Source: Chromatiales bacterium
GTDB taxonomy: Bacteria > Pseudomonadota > Gammaproteobacteria > Chromatiales > Chromatiaceae
DNA length: 64,000 nt
Reading direction: 5' to 3'
Assembly (NCBI GenBank): GCA_028280505.1
Contig: JANQLO010000085.1
Coordinates: 62,001-126,000 of the forward strand
Within the stretch, counting starts at the first letter, position 1; each line of letters begins with the position of its first letter. Shown piece after piece: positions 8,969-17,918 of this stretch. Position numbers and translations under genes: made by a program. The notes below the pieces were generated by a model. That model was given only the letters and a program-made list of their open reading frames with translations. It was not told the DNA's origin and did not search any database.

Positions 8969-9859
8969 TCAGTACGAGTCGCGCAAACGTTCTACTTTGA
9001 AGCCGCGTGCGCGCAACCCTGTTACCAATCCGCTATCACGGACAAGATGCATGGCACCGACGGCGACCAGGGTCGGCTGCTGTCGGATCAAACGTTCAGC
9101 CCGGTTGACCATGTTCACATTGCGTCGATCGAGCAATTCCGCTTCAAACCAGCGGATTAACTCGGGCGGCAATTCGTGATATTGCATTCTTGCAGCCGCT
9201 TCGAGTTGCGCCAGATCACCCGAAATGTACGCGGTGGTCAGGTCTTCCAGCTGTTTCGGCACTTGTTCGATGTTCTTGATCATCTGTTCGAGCAGGCGCA
9301 GTTGCAGCGTCAACGGCATGCCGTCGAACACAGCCAGTTGTTCGGCCGCCGATTCCAACCCCTCAACCCGTCGCTTCGATGCCAGGGCATCGAGATAGAT
9401 CTCGTTGTCGAGCACACGACCGCTCTCGACCGCCGGCATACCCAGCATCACCGCCGCGGCCCATGGTTTGAGCCGATCGAGTACCTCCACGGGCATTTGT
9501 ACGAACTGCGCTGCCTCTCGCATGGCCTCGAAACGCGAGTCGCCGATCAGGTCGCTCAAACGTTGGTCTTGCGGCAAGAAGGTCGCGGCACCGATCGCGA
9601 CCATGGTCACCGCATCCGGCACCAGTTCGATTGCGACAACCTCGACCCGATCGATCAGAGGCGAGATCTCTGTCATCAGGCCGGTCACTCTCGGGTCTTC
9701 GCTATGCATGGTACCGATCAGATAGCTGGGCACCGCATTGCCGAGCTGAACCCGGTAAACCAGTGCCTGACCTGCATGCGCGGCACAAGCCGACATCCCG
9801 ATCAGGCAAGAAATCAACCATGCCGCAACACGGCGGCGTTTCGCTATCCAAGCGCGCAT
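8969..9859 (-). CDS. TraB/GumN family protein
   Basis: A 296-residue predicted exported or lipid-anchored protein. An N-terminal hydrophobic segment ends in a lipobox-like MSAC or a signal peptidase site after AAHA. The TraB/GumN (Tiki-like) hallmarks are the GTMHS motif near residue 49 and the paired [11 protein letters not shown] near the C-terminus, with conserved Glu in VEVVAIEL. Eukaryotic Tiki proteins of this superfamily are metalloproteases; bacterial members are mostly uncharacterised. The ATG at 9857-9859 lies only 17 bp from the divergent RNase T start, so the two promoters must overlap each other's coding regions. Confidence 0.85.
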   Translation of the reverse strand: MRAWIAKRRRVAAWLISCLIGMSACAAHAGQALVYRVQLGNAVPSYLIGTMHSEDPRVTGLMTEISPLIDRVEVVAIELVPDAVTMVAIGAATFLPQDQRLSDLIGDSRFEAMREAAQFVQMPVEVLDRLKPWAAAVMLGMPAVESGRVLDNEIYLDALASKRRVEGLESAAEQLAVFDGMPLTLQLRLLEQMIKNIEQVPKQLEDLTTAYISGDLAQLEAAARMQYHELPPELIRWFEAELLDRRNVNMVNRAERLIRQQPTLVAVGAMHLVRDSGLVTGLRARGFKVERLRDSY

Positions 9860-9876
9860 TGGGTATCCTGCATCCG

Positions 9877-10527
9877 GTGGAAGACAAGCAATACAATACC
9901 GCGATAAGCCAACGCTTTCGCGGCTATCTACCGGTCGTGGTCGATGTGGAGACCGCGGGATTCAACGCCCAAACGGATGCGCTGTTGGAAATCGCCGCGG
10001 TAATCTTGCGCATGGACGACACGGGCGATCTCGAACCGGCCGAGACCGTCAGCTGCCATGTCATGCCTTTCGAAGGCGCCAATCTCGATCCCAAGGCGCT
10101 CGAATTCAACGGTATCGATCCCAGTCACCCGTTTCGCAACGCATTGCCGGAAAGCGAGGCACTCGATCAAATCTTTCGCCCGATCCGCGCTGCGGTAAAG
10201 GCCAGCGCCTGCAAACGCGCCATCCTGGTCGGACACAACGCCTTTTTCGATCTCGGCTTTATCAATGCAGCGGTCGAACGTACCGGACACAAACGCAATC
10301 CCTTTCATCCGTTCAGCACCTTCGACACCGTAACCCTGGCGGGTATGGCCTTTGGACAGACGGTGCTGGCACGTAGCGTCATCGCCGCGGACATTGCCTG
10401 GGACGCCGGAGCCGCGCACTCCGCCATCTACGATACCGAAAAGACCGCCGAACTCTTCTGCCATATCGTCAATCGTTGGCAGGCCGAGACCACGGATCGT
10501 CCCTGGCTCGCTCAGACGGAAGACTAA
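9877..10527 (+). CDS. rnt: Ribonuclease T
   Basis: A DEDD-family 3'-5' exoribonuclease that trims tRNA and other stable RNA 3' ends. The reading frame is open far upstream, but the GTG at 9877 ([23 protein letters not shown]) gives 216 residues, against 215 in E. coli, and the same distance to the first catalytic motif; a TTG at 9859 is the alternative. Catalytic residues are visible in VVDVETAGF (Asp, Glu), the central [10 protein letters not shown] (Asp), and [14 protein letters not shown] (His, Asp). Its stop codon overlaps by 4 bp the stop of the convergent DUF4231 gene. Confidence 0.93.
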   Translation: MEDKQYNTAISQRFRGYLPVVVDVETAGFNAQTDALLEIAAVILRMDDTGDLEPAETVSCHVMPFEGANLDPKALEFNGIDPSHPFRNALPESEALDQIFRPIRAAVKASACKRAILVGHNAFFDLGFINAAVERTGHKRNPFHPFSTFDTVTLAGMAFGQTVLARSVIAADIAWDAGAAHSAIYDTEKTAELFCHIVNRWQAETTDRPWLAQTED

Positions 10528-10964
10528 CCCTGCGGTTGTTCCTTCGGCTCGTCGACGCGGCGGCGCATTTTCAACCAATCGTCGCTCTCCTCGGCCAGGA
10601 TCGACTCGACATGCGCAGCAAGATGCCGCAGCGCCTCGTCGTCACCCAGATTCGCATAGCGATTGCTGCGCGCGAGATACAGATACTTCTCATGGCGCAG
10701 GTTCTCGCAGGTCGCGCGGTAGCGAATCCAGTTTTCGTGATGCTGATTGATATGCTGGAGACCTTCGGAGATCACCACGGCAACACCCAACAGACCGGTG
10801 AACAATGCCATACCGTCGAAACCGGCAACCACCGGAACCAGCGCCGCCGCAATAATCGAAACCAGCTTGAGACGTCGATACCGAGATTGGTGATACAGAC
10901 TCTTGCGGTCGTACCAGTTGATCTGATCGTCGAGACGTACGTAACCGCTGGACTGTTCGCTCAT
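10524..10964 (-). CDS. DUF4231-type two-helix membrane protein, partner of the TIR gene
   Basis: A 146-residue protein with two adjacent transmembrane segments (about residues 34-50 and 54-68) followed by a long charged cytoplasmic helix ([23 protein letters not shown]). This layout matches the DUF4231/SLATT group, small 2TM proteins often found next to nucleotide-sensing or TIR proteins and proposed as pore-forming effectors. Its ATG overlaps the stop of the TIR gene (ATGA), so translation is coupled. It ends in a 4-bp overlap with convergent rnt. No experimental function is known; effector activity is inference from family context. Confidence 0.75.
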   Translation of the reverse strand: MSEQSSGYVRLDDQINWYDRKSLYHQSRYRRLKLVSIIAAALVPVVAGFDGMALFTGLLGVAVVISEGLQHINQHHENWIRYRATCENLRHEKYLYLARSNRYANLGDDEALRHLAAHVESILAEESDDWLKMRRRVDEPKEQPQG

Positions 10965-11611
10965 GCCGCTTTACGCCCCAGGTGGATCAAATAGCCGGCG
11001 AGACCGAGTAAAAAAAACGACGCAAGGAACATATCCGGATCGCCCCAGTCCAGCGCCTCGGAGCAAGCGCCGAGCCCAAGCAATGCACTGAACACCGCGC
11101 CGATGCGGTAGCCGCGCTGTTTACCCGATCCCCAGGTGGTCAGGGCATCCATCCATGACGCCGTCGGCGCGGCGGCAGCGGGACGCGCTGCTTGTTTAAC
11201 CGGTCGTGGCGGTGCATCGAGAATGGATCCGATACGTTGTGCCAAACGCTCGAAGCCCTCATGCGCACGCCCTTGAGTCCAGTCACTCAGATTGACGGCC
11301 TGCAGACGCCGAAACTCGAAGGGAATCCGGTCACCATCGATTTCGTCGACGATGACCGTCGCGATGATATGCCGATCGGCACCGGCAGCGGCCTCGGTCT
11401 GAACCCAACGCGATTGAATCGAATGCTCGGACCACAGCACCACGACACACTGCGCCGCATTCACCGCCGATTCGATGACCTGTGCGTAATCCATACCGGG
11501 TGGAATCTGTTTGTCCCACCAGACCGACCAACCACGCGCCTCGAAGGCTTCGGCCAAGCGACGAGCGAAGTCCGTGTCCTCATTGGCATAACTGATAAAT
11601 ATCTGACCCAC
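10961..11611 (-). CDS. TIR domain protein with C-terminal membrane anchor
   Basis: A 216-residue protein with an N-terminal TIR domain (residues 1 to about 125), a Pro/Ala linker and two C-terminal hydrophobic segments (about 172-188 and 195-212). The TIR fold is marked by QIFISYANEDTDFARRL, GWSVWWDKQIPPG and LWSEHSIQSRWVQTE. The Glu of the last motif (E73 from the GTG) is at the position of the catalytic Glu in NAD-cleaving TIR domains. The GTG at 11611 was chosen because GGGGGAG lies about five bases upstream and the TIR fold begins at once; the longer open frame encodes non-TIR sequence. It is coupled by ATGA to the DUF4231 membrane protein. NADase activity is inference. Confidence 0.85.
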   Translation of the reverse strand: MGQIFISYANEDTDFARRLAEAFEARGWSVWWDKQIPPGMDYAQVIESAVNAAQCVVVLWSEHSIQSRWVQTEAAAGADRHIIATVIVDEIDGDRIPFEFRRLQAVNLSDWTQGRAHEGFERLAQRIGSILDAPPRPVKQAARPAAAAPTASWMDALTTWGSGKQRGYRIGAVFSALLGLGACSEALDWGDPDMFLASFFLLGLAGYLIHLGRKAA

Positions 11612-11702
11612 GTCGTGCTCCCCCTTCGGTTCTCCGCCCGATAGCGTACTGGCAGGAAAAATAGCACGCGGATGAACAAGACACCCGGATCGCAAAACGA
11701 AG

Positions 11703-11724
11703 AAAGGCGGCCGAAGCCGCCTTT
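11703..11724 (-). terminator. Hairpin terminator between grxD and the TIR gene
   Basis: A perfect 9-bp stem AAAGGCGGC (11703-11711) and GCCGCCTTT (11716-11724) with a CGAA loop. It sits just after the grxD stop on the minus strand. The downstream T tract is short (TTTCTTCG), so termination may be partial. Confidence 0.75.
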
Positions 11725-11748
11725 CGGGATGAAAGCCGCTGTCGCGGA

Positions 11749-12090
11749 TCAGCCTTCGCTTTCCTCCGCCGGCCACTTCTTCGCGGCCTCGGCTACCGCC
11801 TTCTGCAAATCACCGTTGCCATGCATCTCCAGGGTGATGTCACACCCCCCCACCAACTCGCCGTCGATATAGATTTGCGGAAAAGTCGGCCAGTCGGCGT
11901 AACGCGGCAGGTTCTCGAAGATCTCGGGGTCGGCCAGCACATTCACGTAGGCGAAACGCTCGCCGCAATCCTGCAGCGCCGCGGCCGCACGTGAAGAAAA
12001 GCCGCACTGCGGAAACTGCGGCGTGCCTTTCATGTAGATAATGATCGGGTTGTTCTCGACCTGGTCTTTGATTCGTTCCAAAACGTCCAT
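11749..12090 (-). CDS. grxD: Monothiol glutaredoxin, Grx4 type
   Basis: A 113-residue monothiol glutaredoxin that carries and delivers [2Fe-2S] clusters and functions with BolA-type proteins. The active site CGFS occurs in PQCGFSSRAA near residue 30, preceded by the family YMKGTPQFP loop. The glutathione-binding WPTFPQIYIDGELVGGCDI follows near residues 67-85. The length is typical. It is a single gene flanked by the AsnB-like gene upstream and the hairpin terminator downstream. Confidence 0.96.
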   Translation of the reverse strand: MDVLERIKDQVENNPIIIYMKGTPQFPQCGFSSRAAAALQDCGERFAYVNVLADPEIFENLPRYADWPTFPQIYIDGELVGGCDITLEMHGNGDLQKAVAEAAKKWPAEESEG

Positions 12091-12231
12091 TGCAGCACCT
12101 CAGCTCAATAATCCGCCCGGCCGGTAGATGCGGTCGGAGCACCATCTTTCAAGTCGCAACAGTGTATCAGGGGATACCGGACAGAACCCACGGACGAAGC
12201 CGGGCAATATAAACACGAATCACGGCCGGTT

Positions 12232-14010
12232 TCAGGCCACGCCGTCGACGTGACGCTGCAGCCAGAACTCCAACAACGCCAGGTGCCATAGCTTGTTGCC
12301 CATGATCCGGGTGTGATGCATCTCCGGGGCTGCCAACAAGCGTTCGACATAGGCGCGTTCGAACAGACCACGCTCACGACAGGCCCTCGAGTCGAGAATC
12401 TCACGCATAAAATGCAGGAAATCGCCGCGGACGTACTTCAATGCCGGCATGGGAAAATAACCCTTCGGACGATCGATGACGGCATCCGGCACAATGCCTC
12501 GCGCAATGCGTTTCAAAAGATGCTTCCCTTCCGAGCGCAAACGCAGCGCGGGGGGACAACGTGCGGCGACCTCCACCAAGTGGTGATCCAGGAAGGGCAC
12601 ACGGGCCTCCAGCCCCCAGGCCATGGTCATATTGTCGACCCGCTTGACCGGATCATCGACGATCAGCGTCGTCACATCGAGCTTAAGCACCGCATCGAGG
12701 AACTCGCTGCTCAGCGAATCGTCGAGGCGGCTCTCGACAAAGGCACCGGTATGATCGTCACCGCGGTACGCCGGCGCGACCATGCTCGACAGCTCGTCAT
12801 GATCGCGATCGAAGTAATGACGACGAAAACGCGCCAAACGCGAACCCTCACGATCGGCTGCCATGCGTGGATACCAGAAATAACCGCCGAACACCTCGTC
12901 GGCACCCTGGCCCGACTGCACGACTTTGATCGCTTCCGACACCCGTTCGGACAACAGATAAAAGGCAACCGCATCCTGCCCGAACATAGGCTCAGCCATG
13001 GCATCCACCGCCTCCGGCAGACGTGCCAGCACCTGATCGTTCGGTACCAGAAACTTGTGATGAATCGGCCGGTAGCGCTCGACCACCTGGTCGGAATACT
13101 CGAACTCGCTGCCCTTCTCTTCGGGTTGATCCTCGAAACCGACCGAAAAGGTATGAAAGCCTTCGACGCCGATCTCGGCCAACAAGGCGACCAAGAGACT
13201 CGAATCCAAGCCGCCTGACAGCAACACGCCGACCGGCACATCCGCGACATCGTTGCGCTTGCGTACCGCGGCCAGCAAGGCCTCGTGGGTCGCATCGACC
13301 CAATCCTGTTCGCTGCGCGGTTCCGCCGGCCGGGTCGCATCGAGATCCCAATAGCGACGCCGCGTCTGCCGACCCTCGGCATCGATAGTCAGGCTATGTG
13401 CCGGTTCGAGCTTGTGTATACCGCGCAGGATGGTGTTCGGTGCCGGGATTACCGCATGCAGCGTGAACTGAAAATGCAAACCGACCGGATCGATCGCGCG
13501 ATCGATATCGCCACCGGCGAGCAGTGCCTGGGTATTGGAGGCAAACCGGAAACGTTGCCGATCCGCCGCATAGTAAAAAGGCTTGATACCGAAACGGTCG
13601 CGCGCGGCAAACAGACGCCGTGTGCCCGCGTCCCAAATGGCGAAGGCGAACATACCGTGGAGATGTCGCGGACAGTCCTCGCCCCATTCGCGATAGGCCT
13701 TGAGAATCACCTCGCTGTCGCCTTCGGACATGAACCTATGCCCCCTGGCCACCAGATCGCGTCTCAACTCGCGATAGTTATAGACGGCCCCGTTGAACAC
13801 CAGGGTCAACTCGGCGTCGCGCATCGGCTGATGCGAACGTTGCGAAAGATCGATGATCGACAGCCGGCGGTGGCCGAAGGCGACCGAGCCGTGATGCCAA
13901 ACACCGACATCGTCGGGCCCGCGCCGCTCCAAAGCCGGCAGCATACGCTCGATCACATCCGGTTCGACGGTTGCCCCGTCCAGCCGCAACTCGCCACAGA
14001 TGCCACACAT
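12232..14010 (-). CDS. AsnB-type glutamine amidotransferase, probable N-acetylglutaminylglutamine amidotransferase
   Basis: A 592-residue asparagine synthetase-family enzyme. The N-terminal class II glutaminase has the nucleophile Cys2 (MCGICGELRLDG) and GHRRLSIIDLS; the C-terminal ATP-pyrophosphatase has LLSGGLDSSLLVALL near residue 260 and VVQSGQGADEVFGGY. Several segments, including the VDDPVKRVDNMTMAWGLEARVPFLDH stretch (in two parts) and IDRPKGYFPMPALKY, match the subgroup that makes the osmolyte N-acetylglutaminylglutamine amide. The usual partner of that pathway, a GNAT/ATP-grasp dipeptide synthetase, is not next to it. Plain asparagine synthetase is the alternative. Confidence 0.82.
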   Translation of the reverse strand: MCGICGELRLDGATVEPDVIERMLPALERRGPDDVGVWHHGSVAFGHRRLSIIDLSQRSHQPMRDAELTLVFNGAVYNYRELRRDLVARGHRFMSEGDSEVILKAYREWGEDCPRHLHGMFAFAIWDAGTRRLFAARDRFGIKPFYYAADRQRFRFASNTQALLAGGDIDRAIDPVGLHFQFTLHAVIPAPNTILRGIHKLEPAHSLTIDAEGRQTRRRYWDLDATRPAEPRSEQDWVDATHEALLAAVRKRNDVADVPVGVLLSGGLDSSLLVALLAEIGVEGFHTFSVGFEDQPEEKGSEFEYSDQVVERYRPIHHKFLVPNDQVLARLPEAVDAMAEPMFGQDAVAFYLLSERVSEAIKVVQSGQGADEVFGGYFWYPRMAADREGSRLARFRRHYFDRDHDELSSMVAPAYRGDDHTGAFVESRLDDSLSSEFLDAVLKLDVTTLIVDDPVKRVDNMTMAWGLEARVPFLDHHLVEVAARCPPALRLRSEGKHLLKRIARGIVPDAVIDRPKGYFPMPALKYVRGDFLHFMREILDSRACRERGLFERAYVERLLAAPEMHHTRIMGNKLWHLALLEFWLQRHVDGVA

Positions 14011-14154
14011 GCTAGCGGCCTTCGCGCGCTACGCGCGGGCCGGGGGCTGCGGACCGAGGGCCCGAAACAAACAACGCGGCGCAATATTCTACGATCGCAT
14101 TCATGCCATCCACACGATAATTTCGATCCACAACTTCTCGAACCTCTCTCCCCA

Positions 14155-14175
14155 GCCCTAAGCCCTAAGCCCTAA
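14155..14175. repeat. Three heptamer repeats GCCCTAA across the hyuB stop
   Basis: Three perfect tandem copies of GCCCTAA at 14155-14161, 14162-14168 and 14169-14175. The hyuB stop codon (14172-14174, minus strand) lies in the third copy, so a change in copy number could move the end of that protein. It looks like a small slippage repeat. Confidence 0.85.
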
Positions 14176-15707
14176 GCCCCACCATACCCCCCACCGCCCG
14201 GCGTCTCGATCCGCAGTCGATCACCGACGCGCAATTCACCCTCACACTTGGCCGGCAAGGTCTCGTCGTTGAGCCGGTTGTGACCGGGGGCACCGCTATG
14301 ACCGCCGGCAATGCCCCAGGGCACGTGCGAACGACGCTCGGTCAACAAAGTGAAATGCGCCGGTCCGAGAAATTCGAACTCGCGCACCAAACCGTCACCG
14401 CCCGGCCGGCTGCCGCCACCCCCCGAGCCGCGACGCAAAGCGTACTGCAACACCCGCACCGGGAAACGACTCTCCAACACCTCGATCGGGGTATTGAGGG
14501 TGTTGGTCATATGCGTCTGTATGCCGCTCACACCACCGCCGTGCGCACCACTTCCCATGCCACCGCCGATGGTCTCGTAATAATCCCAGGCGTCGTTCGA
14601 CGCGACACTGCCGACCGCGAGGTTGTTCATACTGCCGTGGCTGGCTGCCGGTATGCGCTCGGGGATCGCCTGCGCCAGCGCACCCAGTACCGCGTCGACC
14701 ACGCGCGTGCTGGTCTCGACATTACCGGCCGCAACCGCTGCAGGCTTGCGCGCATTGATCAAACAGCCTTCGGGGGCATCCAGGGTGATTGGCCGGAAGG
14801 CACCGGCGCAGGCCGGCGTCTGCGGCGGCATGAGACAACGCATCACGTAGTACACCGCCGCCGCGGCAACGGCTAACGGGCAATTGACGTTGCCGGCGAC
14901 CTGCGCGGCAGTTCCCGAAAAATCGGCATGGATGCCCTGCGGCCCAACCCGTAAACAAAGCTCGATCGGGATATCACGCGTACCCTGACCGTCATCGTCG
15001 AGATAATCGGTGAAACGATACTCGCCGTGCGGCACATCGGCCAATGCGGCACGCGCAAGGCGTTCGGCATAATCGTTCAGGGCGATGACTGCCGTCGCAA
15101 AAGCCGCCTCGCCATAGTGCTCGATCAATGCCGACAAGCGCGCCACGCCGGCGCGGTTCGCGGCCGACTGGGCCGCGAAGTCGCCTTCGGATTCGGCACG
15201 ATTGCGCGTCGCGCCGATGACGCGCTCGAGTACCGACGGGATCAAACGGTCGTCACGCACCAAATGGACGGGCGCGATGACCACGCCCTCTTGCTCCAGA
15301 CGTGACGAAATCGGCATTGAACCCGGCGTGCTGGCACCGATGTCGGCATGATGCGCGCGATTGACCACGAAGGCCTGTAAATCCCCACCGACAAACACCG
15401 GCGCAATCAACGTGACGTCCGGCAGATGCGTGCCCCCCAGATACGGATCGTTCAACACCACCTGGTCGCCCGGCCGCCAGTCGATACCGGCGACGACATC
15501 ACGCATCGCGAAGGCCATGCTGCCGAGATGCACCGGAATATGCGCCGCCTGCGCACACAAGGCACCACCGGCATCGAATACCGCGCAGGAAAAATCCAAG
15601 CGGTCGCGAATGTTCGGCGAGAAGGCGGCATTGCGCAGCACCAGTCCCATTTCATCGCACACCGCACCGAGGCGGCTGGCAAAAATATTCAGACTGGCCG
15701 GCGTCAT
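14172..15707 (-). CDS. hyuB: Hydantoinase B / oxoprolinase family subunit, solitary
   Basis: A 511-residue protein of the HyuB family, the subunit that with HyuA forms ATP-dependent N-methylhydantoinase, 5-oxoprolinase or acetone-carboxylase-like enzymes. Visible family blocks are the N-terminal RLGAVCDEMGLVLRNAAFSPNIRDR, the QAAHIPVHLGSM region, NDPYLGGTHLPDVTL, a glycine-rich GGGMGSGAHGGGVSG, and a C-terminal ERRSHVPWGIAGG. HyuA is normally adjacent; here the neighbours are the AsnB-like gene and divergent sodB, so the partner is elsewhere or absent. The start MTPASLNIFASRLG is conventional. The physiological substrate cannot be told from sequence. Confidence 0.85.
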   Translation of the reverse strand: MTPASLNIFASRLGAVCDEMGLVLRNAAFSPNIRDRLDFSCAVFDAGGALCAQAAHIPVHLGSMAFAMRDVVAGIDWRPGDQVVLNDPYLGGTHLPDVTLIAPVFVGGDLQAFVVNRAHHADIGASTPGSMPISSRLEQEGVVIAPVHLVRDDRLIPSVLERVIGATRNRAESEGDFAAQSAANRAGVARLSALIEHYGEAAFATAVIALNDYAERLARAALADVPHGEYRFTDYLDDDGQGTRDIPIELCLRVGPQGIHADFSGTAAQVAGNVNCPLAVAAAAVYYVMRCLMPPQTPACAGAFRPITLDAPEGCLINARKPAAVAAGNVETSTRVVDAVLGALAQAIPERIPAASHGSMNNLAVGSVASNDAWDYYETIGGGMGSGAHGGGVSGIQTHMTNTLNTPIEVLESRFPVRVLQYALRRGSGGGGSRPGGDGLVREFEFLGPAHFTLLTERRSHVPWGIAGGHSGAPGHNRLNDETLPAKCEGELRVGDRLRIETPGGGGYGGA

Positions 15708-15810
15708 GGTCGCTGCATCATGTTTCGGTCCAAAAACCCATCATAAGGTCTTAAGGTCGAATCCGTCAGTGTCGTCGATGCCTGTGCCGACTCCCTTGCC
15801 CTGTGCACGG

Positions 15811-15840
15811 TTGAAACCGTCATCGGCGAGTCCCTAGAAT
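15811..15840 (+). promoter_or_regulatory. Sigma-70-type promoter of sodB
   Basis: TTGAAA (15811-15816) and TAGAAT (15835-15840) are separated by 18 bp. The predicted start of transcription near 15847 leaves a leader of about 50 nt before the sodB ATG. Both hexamers are 5/6 matches to consensus. Confidence 0.6.
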
Positions 15841-15895
15841 CCGCTGCACTAACATCCGGGTATTTTGCGAATAACCAAGCTAAGGAGTGATCGAC

Positions 15896-16477
15896 ATGGC
15901 CCACGAACTGCCACCGCTGCCGTACGAGATGAATGCGCTCGAACCCACCATTTCGAAAGAAACCCTCGAGTTCCACTATGGCAAACACCACAATACCTAT
16001 GTCACCAATCTGAACAACCTGGTGCCGGGCACCGAGTTCGAAAACATGTCGCTGGAAGACATCGTGATGAAATCGTCGGGTGGCATTTTCAACAACGCCG
16101 CCCAGATCTGGAACCACACCTTCTACTGGCACTGTCTCAGCCCGAACGGCGGTGGCGAACCCAGTGGCGCGCTGGCCGACGCGATCAATGCCGCATTCGG
16201 TTCCTTCGATGCCTTCAAAGAGGCTTTTTCGAAATCGGCCGCGACCAACTTCGGCTCCGGCTGGACCTGGCTGGCGAAGAACGCCGACGGTAGCCTCGAG
16301 ATCGTGAACACCTCAAACGCCGCGACACCGATGACCGACGGCAAAACCGCATTGCTGACCGTCGATGTCTGGGAACACGCCTATTACATCGACTACCGCA
16401 ATGCCCGTCCCAAGTATCTCGAAGAGATCTGGAAACTCATCAACTGGGACTTCGCCGCCGCCAATTTCGCCGGCTAA
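15896..16477 (+). CDS. sodB: Superoxide dismutase, Fe type
   Basis: A cytoplasmic enzyme of 193 residues that converts superoxide to hydrogen peroxide and oxygen; E. coli SodB has the same length. Metal ligands are visible in [13 protein letters not shown] (first His), [12 protein letters not shown] (second His) and [12 protein letters not shown] (Asp and His). Residues [10 protein letters not shown] and the Gln-before-Trp pattern suit the iron-dependent type. The ATG at 15896 has AAGGAG nine bases upstream; the in-frame GTG at 15887 overlaps that site. A terminator hairpin follows directly. Confidence 0.97.
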   Translation: MAHELPPLPYEMNALEPTISKETLEFHYGKHHNTYVTNLNNLVPGTEFENMSLEDIVMKSSGGIFNNAAQIWNHTFYWHCLSPNGGGEPSGALADAINAAFGSFDAFKEAFSKSAATNFGSGWTWLAKNADGSLEIVNTSNAATPMTDGKTALLTVDVWEHAYYIDYRNARPKYLEEIWKLINWDFAAANFAG

Positions 16478-16497
16478 CGCAGGCCCGACCCGCTTCG

Positions 16498-16521
16498 ACC
16501 CGGCCTCTGGGCCGGGTTTTT
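16498..16521 (+). terminator. Rho-independent terminator of sodB
   Basis: ACCCGGCC (16498-16505) pairs with GGCCGGGT (16510-16517) around a TCTG loop and is followed by TTTTTCG. It is 20 bp after the sodB stop. Confidence 0.92.
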
Positions 16522-16717
16522 CGTTTCCATCCCGAGACTTGTCAGCCGTTCCAACCCTTGGTAGGGTTCCGCCTTTGCGGCGCTATGGCGCAACGAAATG
16601 ATGAGGGCGGTCCCCTTAACCGGGCTGCCTTTTTGTTTCCGGAGAACCGCGGAATTTGGCCGCGAACCGTCTGTAACGAGCTGACCGCCTTCTCTCCGAA
16701 GGCCAACCCGAACCCCA

Positions 16718-17893
16718 ATGAACGACTCGCTGATGAGCACCTACAATCGGTTGCCCGTGACTTTCACCCATGGTGAAGGTGCCACGCTGTGGGACACGGC
16801 GGGCAAAACCTATCTCGACGCCCTCGCCGGTATCGCGGTATGCAATCTCGGACACGCCCACCCGGCGGTGACCCGGGCGGTATGCGAACAGGCCGGCCGA
16901 CTCATCCATACGTCCAATCTCTACGGCATCGCCGCGCAAGAGACCCTGGGCGACACATTGACCGAACTGGCCGGGATGGAACGCGTCTTTTTCGGCAACT
17001 CCGGCGCCGAGGCCAACGAGGCCGCGATCAAACTGGCACGCCTCTGGGGTAGCGGCAAGGGCATCAAGGCGCCGGCCATCGTGGTGATGGAAAACAGCTT
17101 CCACGGCCGGACGCTCGCCACCCTGAGCGCAACCGGTAATCGCAAGGTACAGGCCGGTTTCGAACCGTTGGTTCAAGGCTTTTTACGGGTATCTTATGGC
17201 GATCTGGATGCCCTTCGGGCGCTCACCGAGCGACCCGAGGTGGTTGCGGTCATGCTCGAGCCCATCCAGGGCGAAGGCGGCGTCAACCTACCGCCGCCGG
17301 ATTTCCTGCCGGGCGTACGCGAACTCTGCGATCAGCAGGGCTGGCTGATGATCCTGGACGAAATCCAGACCGGCATGGGCCGAACCGGCCGCCCCTTCGC
17401 CTACCAACATTACGACTTCAAACCGGACGTCATGACCGTCGCCAAGGCGCTCGGCAATGGCGTCCCCATCGGCGCCTGTCTGGCACGCGGCCAGGCCGCC
17501 GGGCTGTTCGCGCCCGGCCATCACGGCTCGACCTTCGGTGGCAACCCGCTGGCAAGCGCGGCCGCACTCGCGGTCTGCGAGACGCTGAAAGAACAACAGC
17601 TATGGCAGACCGCCGAGACCCGTGGACAACACATCGTCGACGGTCTGCGCGCGCAAATCGGCGAGCTGCCGGGTGTCGTCGACATCCGAGGCCGGGGGTT
17701 GATGATCGGCATTCAGCTCGATCGTCCCTGCGGCGAGTTGGTTGGCCGGGCACTGGACCAGGGACTGCTGATCAATGTCACCGCAAGCGACGTCATCCGT
17801 CTGCTGCCGCCGCTGGTGTTCACACGCGAGCAGGCCGACCGCCTCGTGTCTCAACTCGGTTCGCTGATCGGCGATTTTCTCGCCGACGATTGA
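16718..17893 (+). CDS. argD: Acetylornithine aminotransferase
   Basis: A PLP-dependent class III aminotransferase of 391 residues, converting N-acetylglutamate semialdehyde to N-acetylornithine in arginine synthesis. Markers are FFGNSGAEANEAAIK near residue 88, ENSFHGRTLATLSATG near 127, and the PLP-binding lysine in DVMTVAKALGNGVPIG near 243 after ILDEIQTGMGRTG. The start at 16718 (MNDSLMSTYNRLP) could also be the internal Met at 16733. The ornithine carbamoyltransferase gene follows after 25 bp, so the two form an arginine operon; argA and argE lie elsewhere in the window. Confidence 0.96.
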   Translation: MNDSLMSTYNRLPVTFTHGEGATLWDTAGKTYLDALAGIAVCNLGHAHPAVTRAVCEQAGRLIHTSNLYGIAAQETLGDTLTELAGMERVFFGNSGAEANEAAIKLARLWGSGKGIKAPAIVVMENSFHGRTLATLSATGNRKVQAGFEPLVQGFLRVSYGDLDALRALTERPEVVAVMLEPIQGEGGVNLPPPDFLPGVRELCDQQGWLMILDEIQTGMGRTGRPFAYQHYDFKPDVMTVAKALGNGVPIGACLARGQAAGLFAPGHHGSTFGGNPLASAAALAVCETLKEQQLWQTAETRGQHIVDGLRAQIGELPGVVDIRGRGLMIGIQLDRPCGELVGRALDQGLLINVTASDVIRLLPPLVFTREQADRLVSQLGSLIGDFLADD

Positions 17894-17918
17894 CCCCGCG
17901 ACAACGCGAGCTTAGAAC

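Noticed and set aside
14155-14175. Telomere-like heptamer repeat GCCCTAA
   Set aside because: It has only three copies inside the chromosome at the end of hyuB, so it is a short slippage repeat and not a replicon end.
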